A stretch of 64,000 nucleotides of DNA from Antitrichia curtipendula. Taxonomy: Eukaryota; Streptophyta; Bryopsida; Hypnales; Leucodontaceae. Within the stretch, counting starts at the first letter, position 1. Every line of letters starts with the position of its first letter. The notes below the pieces were generated by a model. The model made no database searches. It had not been told where the DNA came from and was given only the letters and a program-made list of their open reading frames with translations. Shown here one piece after another: positions 34,494-47,115 of the stretch. The stretch lies in the NCBI GenBank assembly GCA_951230915.1, contig OX579640.1, positions 25,734,196-25,798,195 on the forward strand, written 5' to 3'. The position numbers were made by a program, and so were the translations under genes.

Positions 34494-37193
34494 GTGAGCC
34501 TCTCACTGATCTTTTTCTCTTTCCAACTCTCTTTCCAGTCAGTGAGTAGTTACTGTGAATCTTCACTTCTAATGGATCCAAATTTCCTTCTAGCAGTGAA
34601 ACTGGCCAAAGTTGCAATTGATCGAGAAAGTGAAGTAGACATGTCATCGGGTTTAGGGTTTCAAAATTCGATGACTTTGAGATCATATGTATCAGGGTTT
34701 GAATCCCACCGAGACTTTTTCAATTTTCTGGGTAGCAATGGTAAGCTCACAAAAGCCTCTCTTGTACTCACATGCTGGCAACAACACTACTCTTCGTAAT
34801 TGCATCAGGTCACAGATCTATGCAAGATCAATACTCAAAAGTATGAATGGAGTGAGAACTTCACTCAATTGCCCACCCGGACGTTCAGGGGGTTTAGGGT
34901 TTCCTCTCCATTCTGTCTGCAATAGATCATGCCTCCGTAGATAGCCACCTTCATGATTCTCTCCCGTTTGATAACATGATTTTATTGAAGTATTTGTCAA
35001 GCGGTTTAGTAATTCGCCACTTGGTCACAGATTACCCGAAGCGACGTCGGGTGAAGGTGGATGAAGGAGCAACCCTATATTCGGTAATATCCCGTCTTGG
35101 TCATGTTGTTTCAGGAATTACAGGTATGGTTTAACCTGTTTTGGTCACTGCTCTCTGGTATCAATTCGTTCCATGCCTTAGAAAGCAAAGCTCCAATAAA
35201 CCACCCAGTGAGAGCGGACTTTGCCCTGAGATGTCATATATTGTCAGAATTTATTTATTTCATTGATGTACTTGGAGGTTTAGGTCATGGCCGGGTCACT
35301 AACATGATTTGACTTGATGTTTGCAGTATTCTTTGTTATTGCAACTGCAACAAGCTTTCATAAAACATTTCTTTCTTCTGGATGGTCTCTTCCGCAAGCT
35401 GCTTGGGCTGATGCCTGTCTCACTTAGTGCTCAGAGCCCTGCTCCGTTTATTACATCTAGAGCTGCGCTTTTTGGTGCAAAATATCACCATAAATAGATT
35501 AAGCTAGGCGGTTTAAATGAGTTTGGATGAGTCACAGCTAAGTTTATTACACCTAGACAAGTCATGCATCACAATCTGAAAGTACCTAAGGTTAGCCAAA
35601 CTGCTCTCATTACAGCAAATACATGAAATACAAGTGTATGGATGAACCATTTTTTAGGGAGTGTCCTTGAGCATTAGGACAAGATTTATAATCCTTGCAG
35701 GCATCTAAAGCTTGGAGCTCAACATTGTATTTTTGTAGCCAGTTACGCTATGGCTTTTTGAGAGAGATCGATCTCAAAAGTGCAGCTGTTGAAGGTATTG
35801 TAGAACCTATATGGAAGCAATTGAAAGCAATTATTATATATGTCAGGGAACATTGGCTTTGACATCCTCATTCATCAAGGACATGGATGCAACCCATCAG
35901 TAGAAATTGTGTCTGTTGTTTCTGGACTTTTGCTATTTGGTTGAAGATCATGAATGAATGTTTGAGGATTTGTTTGTTGCATAGCTGAGTTGTTGTATCG
36001 TGTGCAGCTCCTTTGCAAGTATTTGCAAAGGAAAGTATATTGCGAGGGAGCTTCTTAAAAGATTCTAGAGAGACTGTGGGAATCATATCTTTTGGTAGTA
36101 CATGTTCAACAGGAATTTGTGGAATTTTAATCAGGCCGGATGCATACAGTGTAGACTTCAGATTGCCTTAAGAATATGCATCATCACTCAATCAAGGAGT
36201 CTTGCTTTCAGAAGTGTCAGAAAATCAAGTTGCTGTCTTGCAATGCAGATTAGTGCCTTTCTAAATTCCACTACTAGGTGCTGAATTTCTCAGGGAGCTT
36301 TCATTACGATTTCACAACTGAATGAATAGGGGGTAGATTGTAATCAACATTGCAATCAAATATAAGCGTGTTTACAACAATAATTTTCGACGTGTTTACT
36401 TGTCACCACATCTCTCTTTATCACTTCTGTGAAATGGTCGTTGTACTGCTTCGAGAACGGAGAAGAATAACCATCCTGATGCTCCAATCAAAGCTTCCAA
36501 GCTTGCTTGCAAAAATAGCAAAAGCACACTTGGAAGGTTTAGAAAAGCCAGACTCAATGATCTGTGATCTTCAGGTTTTGATTTCTAGCTCTCTCCATCA
36601 TACTCTGTTTTGAACACTATAGTGCAACTTTGACTCTTACGCACTTGGCGATGTGTTCAGTTGCCAAGAAACGAAACCGAAACTGAAACTTTGTTTAGGG
36701 TGAAGAAGAGTCATCCTTATCTCGTTTAGGGCGGCATTGACTAGCAGTCCAGCACTGGAAACCCTGGTCTTCCTCGAGACGAAATTGAAGGAGAACGAAC
36801 AAATTATAAAGAAGGTAGGGCAAAACATCACAAAAATTTCAAGCAAACATCATGGAGGATTGTGCCCTGCTGAACCACATACATGAATACACCAAAGGCT
36901 AAAATGGTTTAGCTCCGTAGAAACAATGCTATTACTACAAAACCATCGATTCTAAGCAGCAGCCCCGGAAGCCCTTACACTCTCGAGTTTGAACTCCACC
37001 CCCGAGTTTGAGTTCCATTTGGGTATGTGCTAAATGAACAGATCGAGTACATCAAGCAGACACGTAAACCCAGCCATGCAAAGTTCCACACAAACGACAC
37101 GGTTATTTTTTGCTGTCAAATGAAATTAAAATTGGAACAGGTATGCAATACGGAAAAAACTATAATCGTTTCACTCCTATACACAAATGCACA
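34494..37193. other. Channel 3' flank, no firm gene
   Basis: After the pore exon I find no cNBD. One open segment following an acceptor near 35027 (YPKRRRVKVDEGATLYSVI) could be a stray exon. Two TTTAGGGTTT motifs occur at ~34653 and ~34890. The rest is non-coding. Confidence 0.35.
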
Positions 37194-38369
37194 TCACTGG
37201 GCATTGCATTGCTCATCCTTGCGGTCTTTCTTCGTGAGATTTCGATACCTGTCCTTGATATTCATGTCAGTACGTCCTTTGAGAATAGAAAGATTTTCTG
37301 CAAGTATTTTCTTCCAACGAAGTCCATGTTTCTTGACCCCCGCTATGATACACTCATCTTCAGCCTCTGAGAAAAACCGCTTTTTGGGACGCTGCAGGGG
37401 CTCATCCTTGATTGTTGCCGGAGTTGCGGGTTTAGGAGATTGAAACTCCAGCTTCACAGGTTTAGGGGGGGCCAAAAGACGAGCATTTTTTACAGAAATG
37501 GGTTCATCTTCAAAATCTGAGTCGCGAGTGCGCTTCTGCGTATTCAACGACGAGAACAACTTCGGAGAGCTCATGGATTGCCCAAAAGCAGGCTTGGAAG
37601 TGAAGTTTTGGGTCGACGTCACATGTGACTGACGAAAGATTGAGTTGGCCACCGCAGAAGCTGTCTTCGGACTCTGCAGTAGCTTGTATTGTCCCCGCAG
37701 TGCTTCGATTGAAACCTCCAGCTGCTTTCGTAAGTTGATGTTCTTGTCTCGAAGTTCTTTGATACTGTCTTCTAACTTATCCATTCGCAGCTTCTCTTCT
37801 CCAAAGGTTTCAGCCAGGACTAACGACTCTCGGCTCCTCCTAGTCACGACATCTGCACCGATTTGGGTTAGAACCAGGTGTCCAAACTTTGGCCACACAG
37901 AGCGGGTGAAGTTGGACAACAACGTCCGTATCGCATGCTGGGCCGCTTTCTTGCCCTCGTCCACCCCTTTCAAACTCTCTAGTGACTCCCTCAAATTCTT
38001 TATTTGCCACTCCAAAACATTGGTCTCCAAGGAGAGCTGTCGAAATCCCGGACCCCACAGCGGCTCTTGCACATTCTCCAACGCGTTCTGCACAAGGGAG
38101 TCATCGAAACTGCCTAGATAACGCAGTGTGAGCTCCACGTCGATCACGGAACCGTCGTCCTCATGCAACTTGGTCAACTCCCGCAGATACTGCATCTGCA
38201 ACAAACGGACCACAGAGACGGGGAATCCGCTCTCAAAAGCCCCCGCTAGACCTCTAACTATGCTTTGTCCAGTTTGGTGACATATAAGGTACTCCCAAAC
38301 CCATGTTGCAACCATTTGGTCATTGAGAATCCCCTGTCCTTCAGACAATTCGCCTTGAGAAGACGTCAT
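37194..38369 (-). CDS. Telobox-family protein, copy B (intact telobox Myb)
   Basis: The open frame extends up to 38456, but the ATG at 38369 (MTSSQGELSEGQG) matches the sister copies and gives 391 residues without introns. N-terminal block: QMVATWVWEYLICH and FPVSVVRLLQMQYLRELT, then PLWGPGFRQLSLE; a coiled coil follows (RMDKLEDSIKELRDKNINLR). The basic linker (PKPVKLEFQSPKPATPATI) leads to a C-terminal Myb domain: RFFSEAEDECIIAGVKKHG, then LRWKKILAEN, with recognition helix MNIKDRYRNLTKKD. This corresponds to the telobox VDLKDKWRNL of plant TRF-like proteins, which bind double-stranded TTTAGGG repeats. An N-terminal helical domain plus C-terminal telobox Myb resembles TRF proteins of other eukaryotes. 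Telomere binding is therefore a good inference, not shown. A CCCTAAACCC motif lies immediately before the ATG. Confidence 0.88.
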   Translation of the reverse strand: MTSSQGELSEGQGILNDQMVATWVWEYLICHQTGQSIVRGLAGAFESGFPVSVVRLLQMQYLRELTKLHEDDGSVIDVELTLRYLGSFDDSLVQNALENVQEPLWGPGFRQLSLETNVLEWQIKNLRESLESLKGVDEGKKAAQHAIRTLLSNFTRSVWPKFGHLVLTQIGADVVTRRSRESLVLAETFGEEKLRMDKLEDSIKELRDKNINLRKQLEVSIEALRGQYKLLQSPKTASAVANSIFRQSHVTSTQNFTSKPAFGQSMSSPKLFSSLNTQKRTRDSDFEDEPISVKNARLLAPPKPVKLEFQSPKPATPATIKDEPLQRPKKRFFSEAEDECIIAGVKKHGLRWKKILAENLSILKGRTDMNIKDRYRNLTKKDRKDEQCNAQ

Positions 38370-38560
38370 TGGGTTTAGGGTGCGACTGGGGACTGCAGAT
38401 ATGACACGAGCTTCAAGGTTTAGGATCAAATACTGATGGAACACCCTAAACAACACAAAAAACTAAGAGGGACACAAAAATCACAGTTACGGAAACCTTC
38501 AAACATCGATGCACTGGAAATCAATTGTGAATCGAACTTCCACATCAATTGTCAATGGAA

Positions 38561-38661
38561 CTGCAGTTGGCAAGCCCGAAGTCTTTCTCATCTGTAGTTC
38601 ACAAGTCCGAAGTCTTTCTCATCTGCAGTTGGCAAGTCCGAAGTCTTTCTCATCTGCAGTT
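38561..38661 (-). promoter_or_regulatory. 31-bp tandem repeats 5' of telobox gene B
   Basis: Units starting CTGCAGTTGGCAAG or CTGTAGTTCACAAG occur at 38561, 38592, 38623 and (partial) 38654, each followed by TCCGAAGTCTTTCTCAT. The spacing is exactly 31 bp. The array is ~190-290 bp upstream of the chosen start. It shares the CTGCAGTT core with the longer arrays of copies A and C but not the rest of the unit. Confidence 0.75.
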
Positions 38662-38944
38662 CACCCGGTTCTCAATTTGAGTTCACCAATCCAGAGCGTC
38701 ACTGAACTATTGTTTGAAATAGAATATTAATTCACTGGAACTGAAAGTCTAACGCGTTTAATAAATTGAAATTTCCCTCCACCGAAGTTCAAACCCTGAT
38801 TCCCCCCGCGTCATTGGAAATCATCCAGTTTTTAAATCGAAAAAGCAAAAGTGTAACGCAATTGGTATTCAAAAATAAAAATATCAGTAATTCAAAACCT
38901 AAACTTTCAAAGTAGGAAAGTGTATTCATTTTTTTTTTATTTAA

Positions 38945-39322
38945 CCCCTCAAACCCCGCTTGTCCCCTCGGTGGACAATTCGGGTCCGGGTAGATTCCTA
39001 TTGCCTCAATTTGAAGTGAATTTTTTTCAGATTTTGTGAGGTTGTGTAGCTTTGCAAGAGCTTTGCGGATATATAATTTTTGTTTCAATCGGATGGCGGA
39101 TGAAAAAGTTATCAATGGCACAATGAGCAAGAAACGGAGATTGGCGGGCAGCCCCCCAAAAGTTATAAAAAGTAAAAATTTAATTTTTTAATTTTTTTTT
39201 CCTAAAAGATTATGTTTTTACCTATATATGGAGCTTTGATTCATTCTATTTGGACTAGGGATGAGAAAGTTATGGACAACCTTGGTTTTCCGGGCAATCT
39301 AAGCATCTTCTTGAAAAAAAAC
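38945..39322 (+). repeat. Dispersed repeat R1, copy b
   Basis: Second copy of the repeat at 2908-3270, same orientation. It lies ~580 bp upstream of telobox gene B. Homology may continue weakly beyond 39322 (TTGAATGCTAATATCTTCCA compared with the region near 3650). Confidence 0.7.
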
Positions 39323-40824
39323 TTTTTGTTCCACTTTGAATGCTAATATCTTCCAATCCGTACGGTCAAATGCGATGAAGCTTTTACTACATCATCTCAG
39401 ACAAGTTAAGTACAATATCCTACGGTTGAATTCTCAAAAAAACAAAAAAAATTGGTTTTATTCATTGAAGACAATAGAAGTAGTAGTTTCGAGTGGCTAT
39501 TGGCAGAAAACACCATCGGGGTCTTAAGATTAATTTTGTTTAAAATTCAAAACGTATATAGGAAGTCCAAAGTTTAGGTCACTCATGGTTTCTTATGGAC
39601 AGTGTTAGCGTCCCCCCCTGAGAGCAAAATAAAGCAACACATTTACATACAACATGGTGACCTATTCAAAATGAAAATATCGTTTCTCAAGAGCTGGGGT
39701 AGAAAATGCCAATCACCTTGCTTGATTAATGTTGTGGGATCCTAGATCGGTACTTTGATTCTCAATTCACGACGACTATGGGAGGCCACCCATTTTTTAC
39801 CAACTCCCCATTTTGGCTATGTAGGCTGTTTTCTTTTCGTACAAGAGAGATGAACAATGATTAATTATGGCATGGTTCCCAATATAATCGTGGCACATTA
39901 TAATTGGCTAATAAGGCTCTCAATACTACAACCAACGCTTGGTCGGGAAGAAGAAGGTCTATATTACCAATATGAGGGAAATATAATCTTCATCTAAGAA
40001 CTTCAGAGTAATTATGCTTTGAGAAAAAAATCTAGAAAATTATGGTAACCTTTTGAACTCTATATCTGTACATGGAAAACCTACTGAAGAAACCTACCTG
40101 CAAATACATGTTTCAACTTAAGTGGGTTTAGGTATGGGTGGCCTCCCTCAATACCAAAAAGAGATTGGGAGTTTTTTTCTTTTTCTTCTTCTTGCATGAA
40201 CAAGGTTTCGAAGTAACCACAATGGACACTATGAATGGTCACAGAAAACTCCAGTGCTGGTTCAAGTCCATCGTGTGGCCTTGTATGTATGGATCCCTGT
40301 CTTTGACGAATGATAAAATCTCAGTTCTAACAGTTTGAGTAAAAAACTATGTTTTGAGAAATTTGTTTACTGTTTCCAATGTTTGGAGTTGAGCTATAAT
40401 TACAGAATTAAAAAAAAACGAGTTGCATTTATTCTGGCATGGAAAGTGGGATACTAACATTCTGTGCCGAATTAGGTGGGATCCAAACATAGCATAATTG
40501 CCCCACTCCCCCCAACCAACAAATATCTTTCCTTGCCTTGAAACTGAAGCCAAGGAACTACAGATCTCCCATATATGTGCTAAATTTGTGAAAATTTCCT
40601 GCCAACCGACGCATCGAAACCACCAAAAAATACCGTAGATACATACAAAGGAGGCACGGGTTTGTTGCAATCCGAGGGGTATCGCAAACTAACATATCTG
40701 TCCAATCCACACAAACAGATTTTCACAACTCCAGGCACAACCAGGACCTCAACCGAAAGCCGGGCATTGTTGATTTCAAGACGGGTATCAGTGGTGATTT
40801 CAAGACGGGTATAAAGCCAGCATC
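39323..40824. other. Intergenic DNA, no gene seen
   Basis: AT-rich, no supported frame. A TTC run (TTTTTCTTTTTCTTCTTC) lies at ~40175. Confidence 0.35.
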
Positions 40825-41262
40825 TCTGTTCTTTTTAAAAATGAATATTCTTTTGACATGTCGTTGGGGAATTTAGGTACTGAGTCACAGTTCGAAAACA
40901 ATGGATCTCAATGCTTGTGGGAATTGCTTGGTTGATTCTTGTCAGTTCCATAACCGGCAGTTTCAGGACTTTCAGTGGGGTTGCTAATTAAGTATGTGCA
41001 TGTGCTGATGAGTAGCTTCAGCGTTGCACTTCCAGCTGAGGAATTGTGTTTACTGTAGGGTTAATGTTCTGAATATTTAGGAAGCTCTAGAAGCGACCCT
41101 TTTAGGTCTTGTCCAGGTTTCTTATAGACTTTCCTGAAACTAAATATTTTTAGATCATTTTTCAAAGAAAGCAAACATGGCCCTAAACCTAAAAGAAGTG
41201 GTCTTGTATTTATCCAAGTATTTTTGAGTTATTTATAAATTTCCAAAAATTTGAGGGTTTAG
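40825..41262 (+). repeat. Dispersed repeat R2, copy b
   Basis: Second copy of 20830-21265, same orientation. It ends in GAGGGTTTAGGATTTG, whereas copy a has no telomere motif at the corresponding place. Confidence 0.75.
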
Positions 41263-43926
41263 GATTTGATTCGAAATATAGGGGTCCCAAATATATTTTT
41301 CTGCAATTTGCACAGAAACGTGCAAAAATCAAAGACAATGATTGGCTCTTGCAAGAGAAAAAACAATTCTTTAGAACTTATCCAAGGATCTCTTCATTTA
41401 TGTTCTCCAGCTAATAATAGGGGCAATTTCAAGGAGACGGATGCTTGTCGAGCCTTTGAGCTTAGGCCAATACTAATCATCAAGACATTACATTCATCGA
41501 GTTCAATACCTGAAGACATTACATTCTACGCCATTAAATATAAAGTGGTTTTCTATTTTTTGACTGGGATGACAATGACTTCTATTATTTTTCTAAGCTA
41601 AAATCTACAACACTCAAAATTATTGTGTACTAAAAGTAGGGCTCAACCAATTTAATAACTAATTTAAATGAATTCAGTTTTTTGAATATTGTGAAAGGTT
41701 CCCAAAAGATTTCGAACTCGCACACATCAATTTTTTTTTACACTTACGTGTCATTTCTATGACATTTATGACTTTTGCACTTCAAAATATGGGAAAACCG
41801 TGATTGAATTTCATGGATCATGGACTCTATGGATTAAATAAGGCAAGCAACTGTAGTTAGCCCTACCAAGGATTTCACCTTCAAAACGGCTAGAAATTGA
41901 TGCCTAATTTATTTCTTTACACATGCTTTACAAATCTATGATTTTTATTGATGTGGTCTTCAAAAATTAGAGCTCTCAAAATTACTCATATAATTTCAAA
42001 ATTAAAAACACTTCTCAATCCACTCACTAAAAAATTTACAAAAATATATGTACTTGAGTTATTTAGAAACCATAGTTTAGGGTGTACCAACAAATTTTAA
42101 TATGGTCAGGAAGGAACAAAAAACCAATAAGAAGAGAAATGAAACCACTTCATTCAAGTTTAGGGTACTTATCCTTTGATATGACGGTATGACCTCAATA
42201 TTACGGTTTAAAAGTTCTACTTCTCAAGTAGTGATGGCCTATTTAAAAGGGTTTGAACATGTACAAGAGCTAGTGCCTAAAAGCGGTTTAGGGTCTCTTT
42301 AATTAAAGTTAAAAAAACAATCCCGATCAAGACAAACTAGGAGCCACTAAAATTCACTCTATGTTTTACAAGGCGATGCCGTATGTTTAGATTCCATGAC
42401 AATGAATTTAAATAATTTGAGGCTTCAGGGTTGAGGGGTTGAGGGTTGAGCGCAGAAATATCTATAATTTAAAATATAATTAAAAAATAAGAGGCAAAAT
42501 TTGGTATTCTTTAATGAAACCAACTCATATGAAGTCATATCATTCATGTTTAAATAAATACAGAAAAAATACCAATGAGTTGTATACTTTTGGAATACAT
42601 TAAAAGAAAATCATACTAACCCAGAATTCATTCACGTGTTCACAAAGATTTACAACATCAATGAAAAATAAAATACAACATTTGCTGTACTTTAACTAAA
42701 CCAATTCATAGAAAATTATAGAATTCATCTTCAGGTAAGTAAAAGAATTCTTGAACAGAGAAGTTGGAAATGCCTTGAATAAATAAATAAAATTTTTATT
42801 AATTCAAAAGTCATTCAGGTATTTACATAATTTAGAACGTCGTTTCGAAATAAAATTTGAACATTGAGTGTAAATAATTCAACGAACCTCATAATTCATT
42901 TTTCAAGGTAAGTTGTAGGGTTACACTAAAATGGCGTGCATTCAATGATTTCACTTTGTGCTGAATTCCAATGGCAAGGATCCGTAATGTCAATTACTCC
43001 ACATTGAACCACCCTAGTATATGCAAATGATTTTAAATGAATCGTGATTACCTTGTATTTTAATGGACCAAATTGATATAAAACATTAAATGGCATGTAA
43101 GTGTATGGGTATAAATAGTCCAACAAGTTGGAATATTTTCAACTCTGTGAAATCCACGATAATTTGAAACCCATGTATTTTTAAACCATAGTCTCTGACC
43201 TTTAGGTATGAAGAGGACCAAAAAATTAAAGGGTTTAAAAATGTGCACAGCTACAGCTGTTTGAAACACGATGTACATCCCCTAGACACTTCTATAACTA
43301 TTGATGTCCACCAAAGGTAGATATTTATATAGTGCGTAATGTTGATTAATTAGTATGGGTCCCCTTAAAACCTCTATTCAATGTAGAGAATTGGCTGTGG
43401 AACACCATTGGACAGCTTGGTGCTTGAGGCCCATATGGGTTTAGGGCGGTTGGGTGTTCTCATTGGTGCTCCAAGACTAACTTTCTATTAGTGGTGGCTA
43501 ACTGAACCAAGTTATTCCAACATGTAGGTTCTTATTCATGATGGTTTTCGTGTGAGCATTATGATCTTTTGAAGTTTGGGTCCCAACTTTGTAGTTTCAA
43601 TGTATTTCTTAAACATAAAAGCAACTAAGGTAGGGGTCTGTAAAAGTGACCTACCTCTAAAAGTGACCTCTAACACAGGGGTACATTTTACTTTTTTCAA
43701 TGTACCAGCATTTGACATCTCAAGAGGAGGTCACTTTTAGAAACCACTGCGGTTCATCTTCAAAAATTTGTAATTAATTCCACGAAGGTCCAAAAAACAT
43801 GAAACGGCTTGGGTTAGATGCCAATTCTATTTTTCTTCCTAGTGAAATATATTGAAAATTGTTTCAAGGAGTTTAGCTTCTCTGAAAATGCAACCAGCTC
43901 TTAACCCTTAACCCCTAAAGGTTTTT
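41263..43926. other. AT-rich intergenic DNA, no gene seen
   Basis: A 111-codon frame at 41266-41601 has no recognisable domain. A small imperfect inverted repeat (AAAAGTGACCTC near 43660 and GAGGTCACTTTT near 43730) flanks ~60 bp. Nothing else is supported. Confidence 0.35.
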
Positions 43927-44815
43927 GACTATGTTTTCACCATAAACGTTCCAAAACTGCCATTTCTAATACAAGTATCAAATTACTGAAAACAATCATT
44001 TTTAGACACATGTAACCATAGGATCTTGTAGTAAACTTGTTTGATAAGATGTGGTTAAGATTTCAGGGTTTTCCACTGTGTGGATTGCATGATGATAGTG
44101 TTTGAATTGAGAGAAATCCTTTTTTTGTCCCTGCGAAAATCCGGGCAGTTGCACTTCACAAGGTCACATTCATATGAAAATATGTCCAAAACGGCAGTTA
44201 CTCTTTGGATTCATTTTTGAAGTCAAGTTGGCTATATGCTTGAAAATTTTCAGGTCTTTTGGATTTGTACAACATATACAAAAAAAATAGTAAGTAGAAA
44301 GAAGTAGAAAATGATTCAAAACACTAAATTGTTAAGAATTTAATCATAGAATTGCATAATGCCAATCCCAATGGTTATAATGTTGTAAAGACGTATCTAC
44401 ACCCAATGTTTTTTGTTTTTTTCAAAAATATTGGAAATCGAGTAAAATAAAGGACTTCAAAGTTTAGGGTTAGAGTAGAGATTCCATAACTATCCTCAAA
44501 CTAAGAATCCTCATAACTTTTGACTCATAGATCAAAATGGAATGATTCAAAGCTTCCCGGGTATATGTAAATCCAAAGAATCAATTTCAAATTTTTATTT
44601 TTTTAAAAAGTAATTTTTAAAGAAATTTTGTTTGGTGTCCAGGCTGCCCACCGAGCATTGAAAATCACTTATCATGCAATAACTTTTCACTTATATAAGC
44701 AAAAGTTATGAAAATTGTTGGACCTTAAAGCTACTCCTTGAAAAAATGTCGTGTGAAAATGTCAAAGGAAAAAAAAAAATCTCTGCTCGTAGTGAGTTGC
44801 TCCAAAAAGCTGTGT
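43927..44815 (+). repeat. Dispersed repeat R3, copy b
   Basis: Second copy of 25060-25935. At two places where copy a has TTTATTTTAGA and TTCAGAATTTTT, this copy has TTTAGGGTTAGA and TTCAGGGTTTT, so differences fall on telomere-like motifs. Confidence 0.8.
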
Positions 44816-45254
44816 TCTCAAAAAAAACTTGTTTAGTGCTTTAGGGGTCAAGGGTCGGATTGGTCACCGTGGCGGAAAGCCGGGCTGTGAACAGTGCAAC
44901 ATGCGGCGGTTGATGCGGCGGTTGACCGAGGGAGAAGGCATTGTTCCATGACAATTGTTGAAGTAGTGGCTAACTCAGAATTAGAATAGTAAGTGCTACT
45001 TCCAGGTGACAATACTCCTGGTGAACTGTTATTAAAGGGAGTGATCTACGAGTTAACTGAAGCTCTCTACCTTATCGACATCCAAGATTAGGTGTTGGAC
45101 ACCTAATTGGGATAATATATAGGATCATCTTCCCCATACAAGGGGAGAAGTATTCTTTTGTTCATTTTTGTTGTTTAATATACTTAGGGTTTAGGGTTTC
45201 ATCTTAACACCAATGAGTAACTTAATGCATGGAAATTGCAGAAGACGGGCAGTG

Positions 45255-46515
45255 GGCACAAAGGTTAGGATGCATGCTGTGTTTGTGGCCAATGTTTGGG
45301 ATGGCGGGCGCCATTGTTGCCCTCCTCTTGGGTTTTGGATTGGTTGGAACTTTATTGAGTGTCGGTGGTTTTAGAGGTTAGGGTGCATGTTGTGTTTGTG
45401 GCCAATGTTTGGGATGGCGGGTGCCATTGTCGCCCTCCTCTTGGGGTTGGTCATGGTTGCAACTTTATTGAGTGTGGATGATTTTAGAGATTATTAATAG
45501 GAATTTAGGTTGTGTTTGTGACCAATGTTGGAGATGGCGGGCGCCATTGTCGCCCTCCTCTTAATGTTGGTCATGGTTGCAATTTTATTGAGTGTGGGTG
45601 ATTTTAGAAGTTGGGGTGCATGTTGTGTTTGGGTTTAGGGTTTAGGATGGCGGTTTAAGTCATTATCGCCTTCCTCTTGGGGTTGGTCATGGTTGCAACT
45701 TTATTGAGTGTGGGTGATTTTACTATTTTAGAGGTTAGGGTTTAGGGTTGTGTTTGGATTTAGGGTTTAGGATGGCGGGCGCCATTGTCGCCTTCCTCTT
45801 GGGATCGTTCATGGTTGCAACTTCATGGTTGCAACTTTATTGAGTGTCGGGTGGTTTTAGAGGTTAGGGTGCATGTTGTGTTTGTGCCCAATGTTTGAGA
45901 TGGCGGGCGCCATTGTCGTCTTCCTCTTGGGGTTGGTCATGGTTGCAACTTTATTGAGGGTTTTTAGGGTTTAGGGTTTAGGGTGCATGTTGTGTTTGTG
46001 GCCAATGTTTGGGATGGCGGGTGCCATTGTCGCCTTCCTCTTGGTGTTGGTCATGATTGCAACTTTATTGAGGGTTTTTAGGGTTTAGGGTTTAGGGTGC
46101 ATGTTGTGTTTGTGGCCAATGTTTGGGATGGCGGGTGCCATTGTCGCCTTCCTCTTGGTGTTGGTCATGATTGCAACTTTATTGAGGGTTTTTAGGGTTT
46201 AGGGTTTAGGGTGCATGTTGTGTTTGTGGCCAATGTTTGGGATGGCGGGTGCGATTGTCGCCTTCCTCTTGGTGTTGGTCATGATTGCAACTTTATTGAG
46301 TGTGGATGATTTTAGAGGTTATAGGATTTAGGTTGTGTTTGTGGCCAATGTTGGGGATGGCGGGCGCCATTGTCGCCCTCCTCTTAAATCTTAATGTTGG
46401 TCATGGTTGCAATTTTATTGAGTGTCGGTGATTTTAGAGGTTATAGGGTGCATGTTGTGTTGGTGGCCAATGTTTGGGATGGTGGACGCCATTGTCGCCC
46501 TCCTCTGGCCATTGG
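45255..46515 (+). repeat. ~120-bp satellite with telomere repeats inside units
   Basis: About eleven direct units with periods of 114-129 bp share GTGTTTGTGGCCAATGTTTG, GATGGCGGGCGCCATTGTCG, CCTCCTCTTGG, a GGTCATGGTTGCAACTTTAT block and TTAGAGGTTAGGGTGCATG. Several units replace the last block with TTTTTAGGGTTTAGGGTTTA, and two replace the GTGGCCAATGTTTGG block with GGGTTTAGGGTTTAGG. Two diverged units lie further right in 46935-47115. The frames across it are repeat-derived. Confidence 0.88.
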
Positions 46516-46934
46516 TTATGGATGTGACTATGTTATCCAATAAAAAATCAATTTTTTATTTATCATGAATTGAGGTTTAATTCTTATCAGATGAGTAGTT
46601 CATAGAGGGATACTTCCAATATTTTGTGGTTTAGGCTAGCAATGGATATTGTAGTTTAAAACTATTGGTATATATAAAGCAACACTTTGTTGTAGTTTGT
46701 ATTAACTGTGTGGTTTTTTTGTGTTTTTCATTATATCAGGTTCGAAAATTATTTCTATTTGCACTGTGGTGTATGGATATATGATCGATCACAAGTTATT
46801 ATTAAGGCAAAGTAGAAGAAGAGAGGTCAAGAATAGGTACGCTATCTTGCTTGATTTATTCTCTTTTGTAGTTCATCTTGACACTGCCTGATTCTGTTGT
46901 ATTTAGGATAGTGTTCATGGTTTAGGATTCTTGG

Positions 46935-47115
46935 AGGAGGATGTGTGGGATGGTGGACACCATTATCACCCTTCTTTTGCCTTTGATCACTTATGTGATT
47001 ATGTTGAGTCTCTGAGGTTTAAATTTGTAATATTGGTATTTTTGTGGCCAATGAGTGGGTTGGTGGCTGCGAGTGTGGCCTTCATTTTGCTGTTGGTAGT
47101 GAATGTCATTGTGTT
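46935..47115 (+). repeat. Two diverged satellite units upstream of the JmjC gene
   Basis: GTGTGGGATGGTGGACACCA and TTTGTGGCCAATGAGTGGG recall the unit starts of the satellite at 45255-46515. The 64-codon frame 46931-47125 is formed by these units and I do not treat it as a gene. Confidence 0.55.

Noticed and set aside
37645..38121. 158-codon plus-strand frame opposite telobox gene B
   Set aside because: Antisense shadow of the gene; no motif of its own.
45260..46500. Hydrophobic open frames across the satellite
   Set aside because: They arise from the repeat unit and break where units differ; no start and stop pattern or conservation supports a gene.
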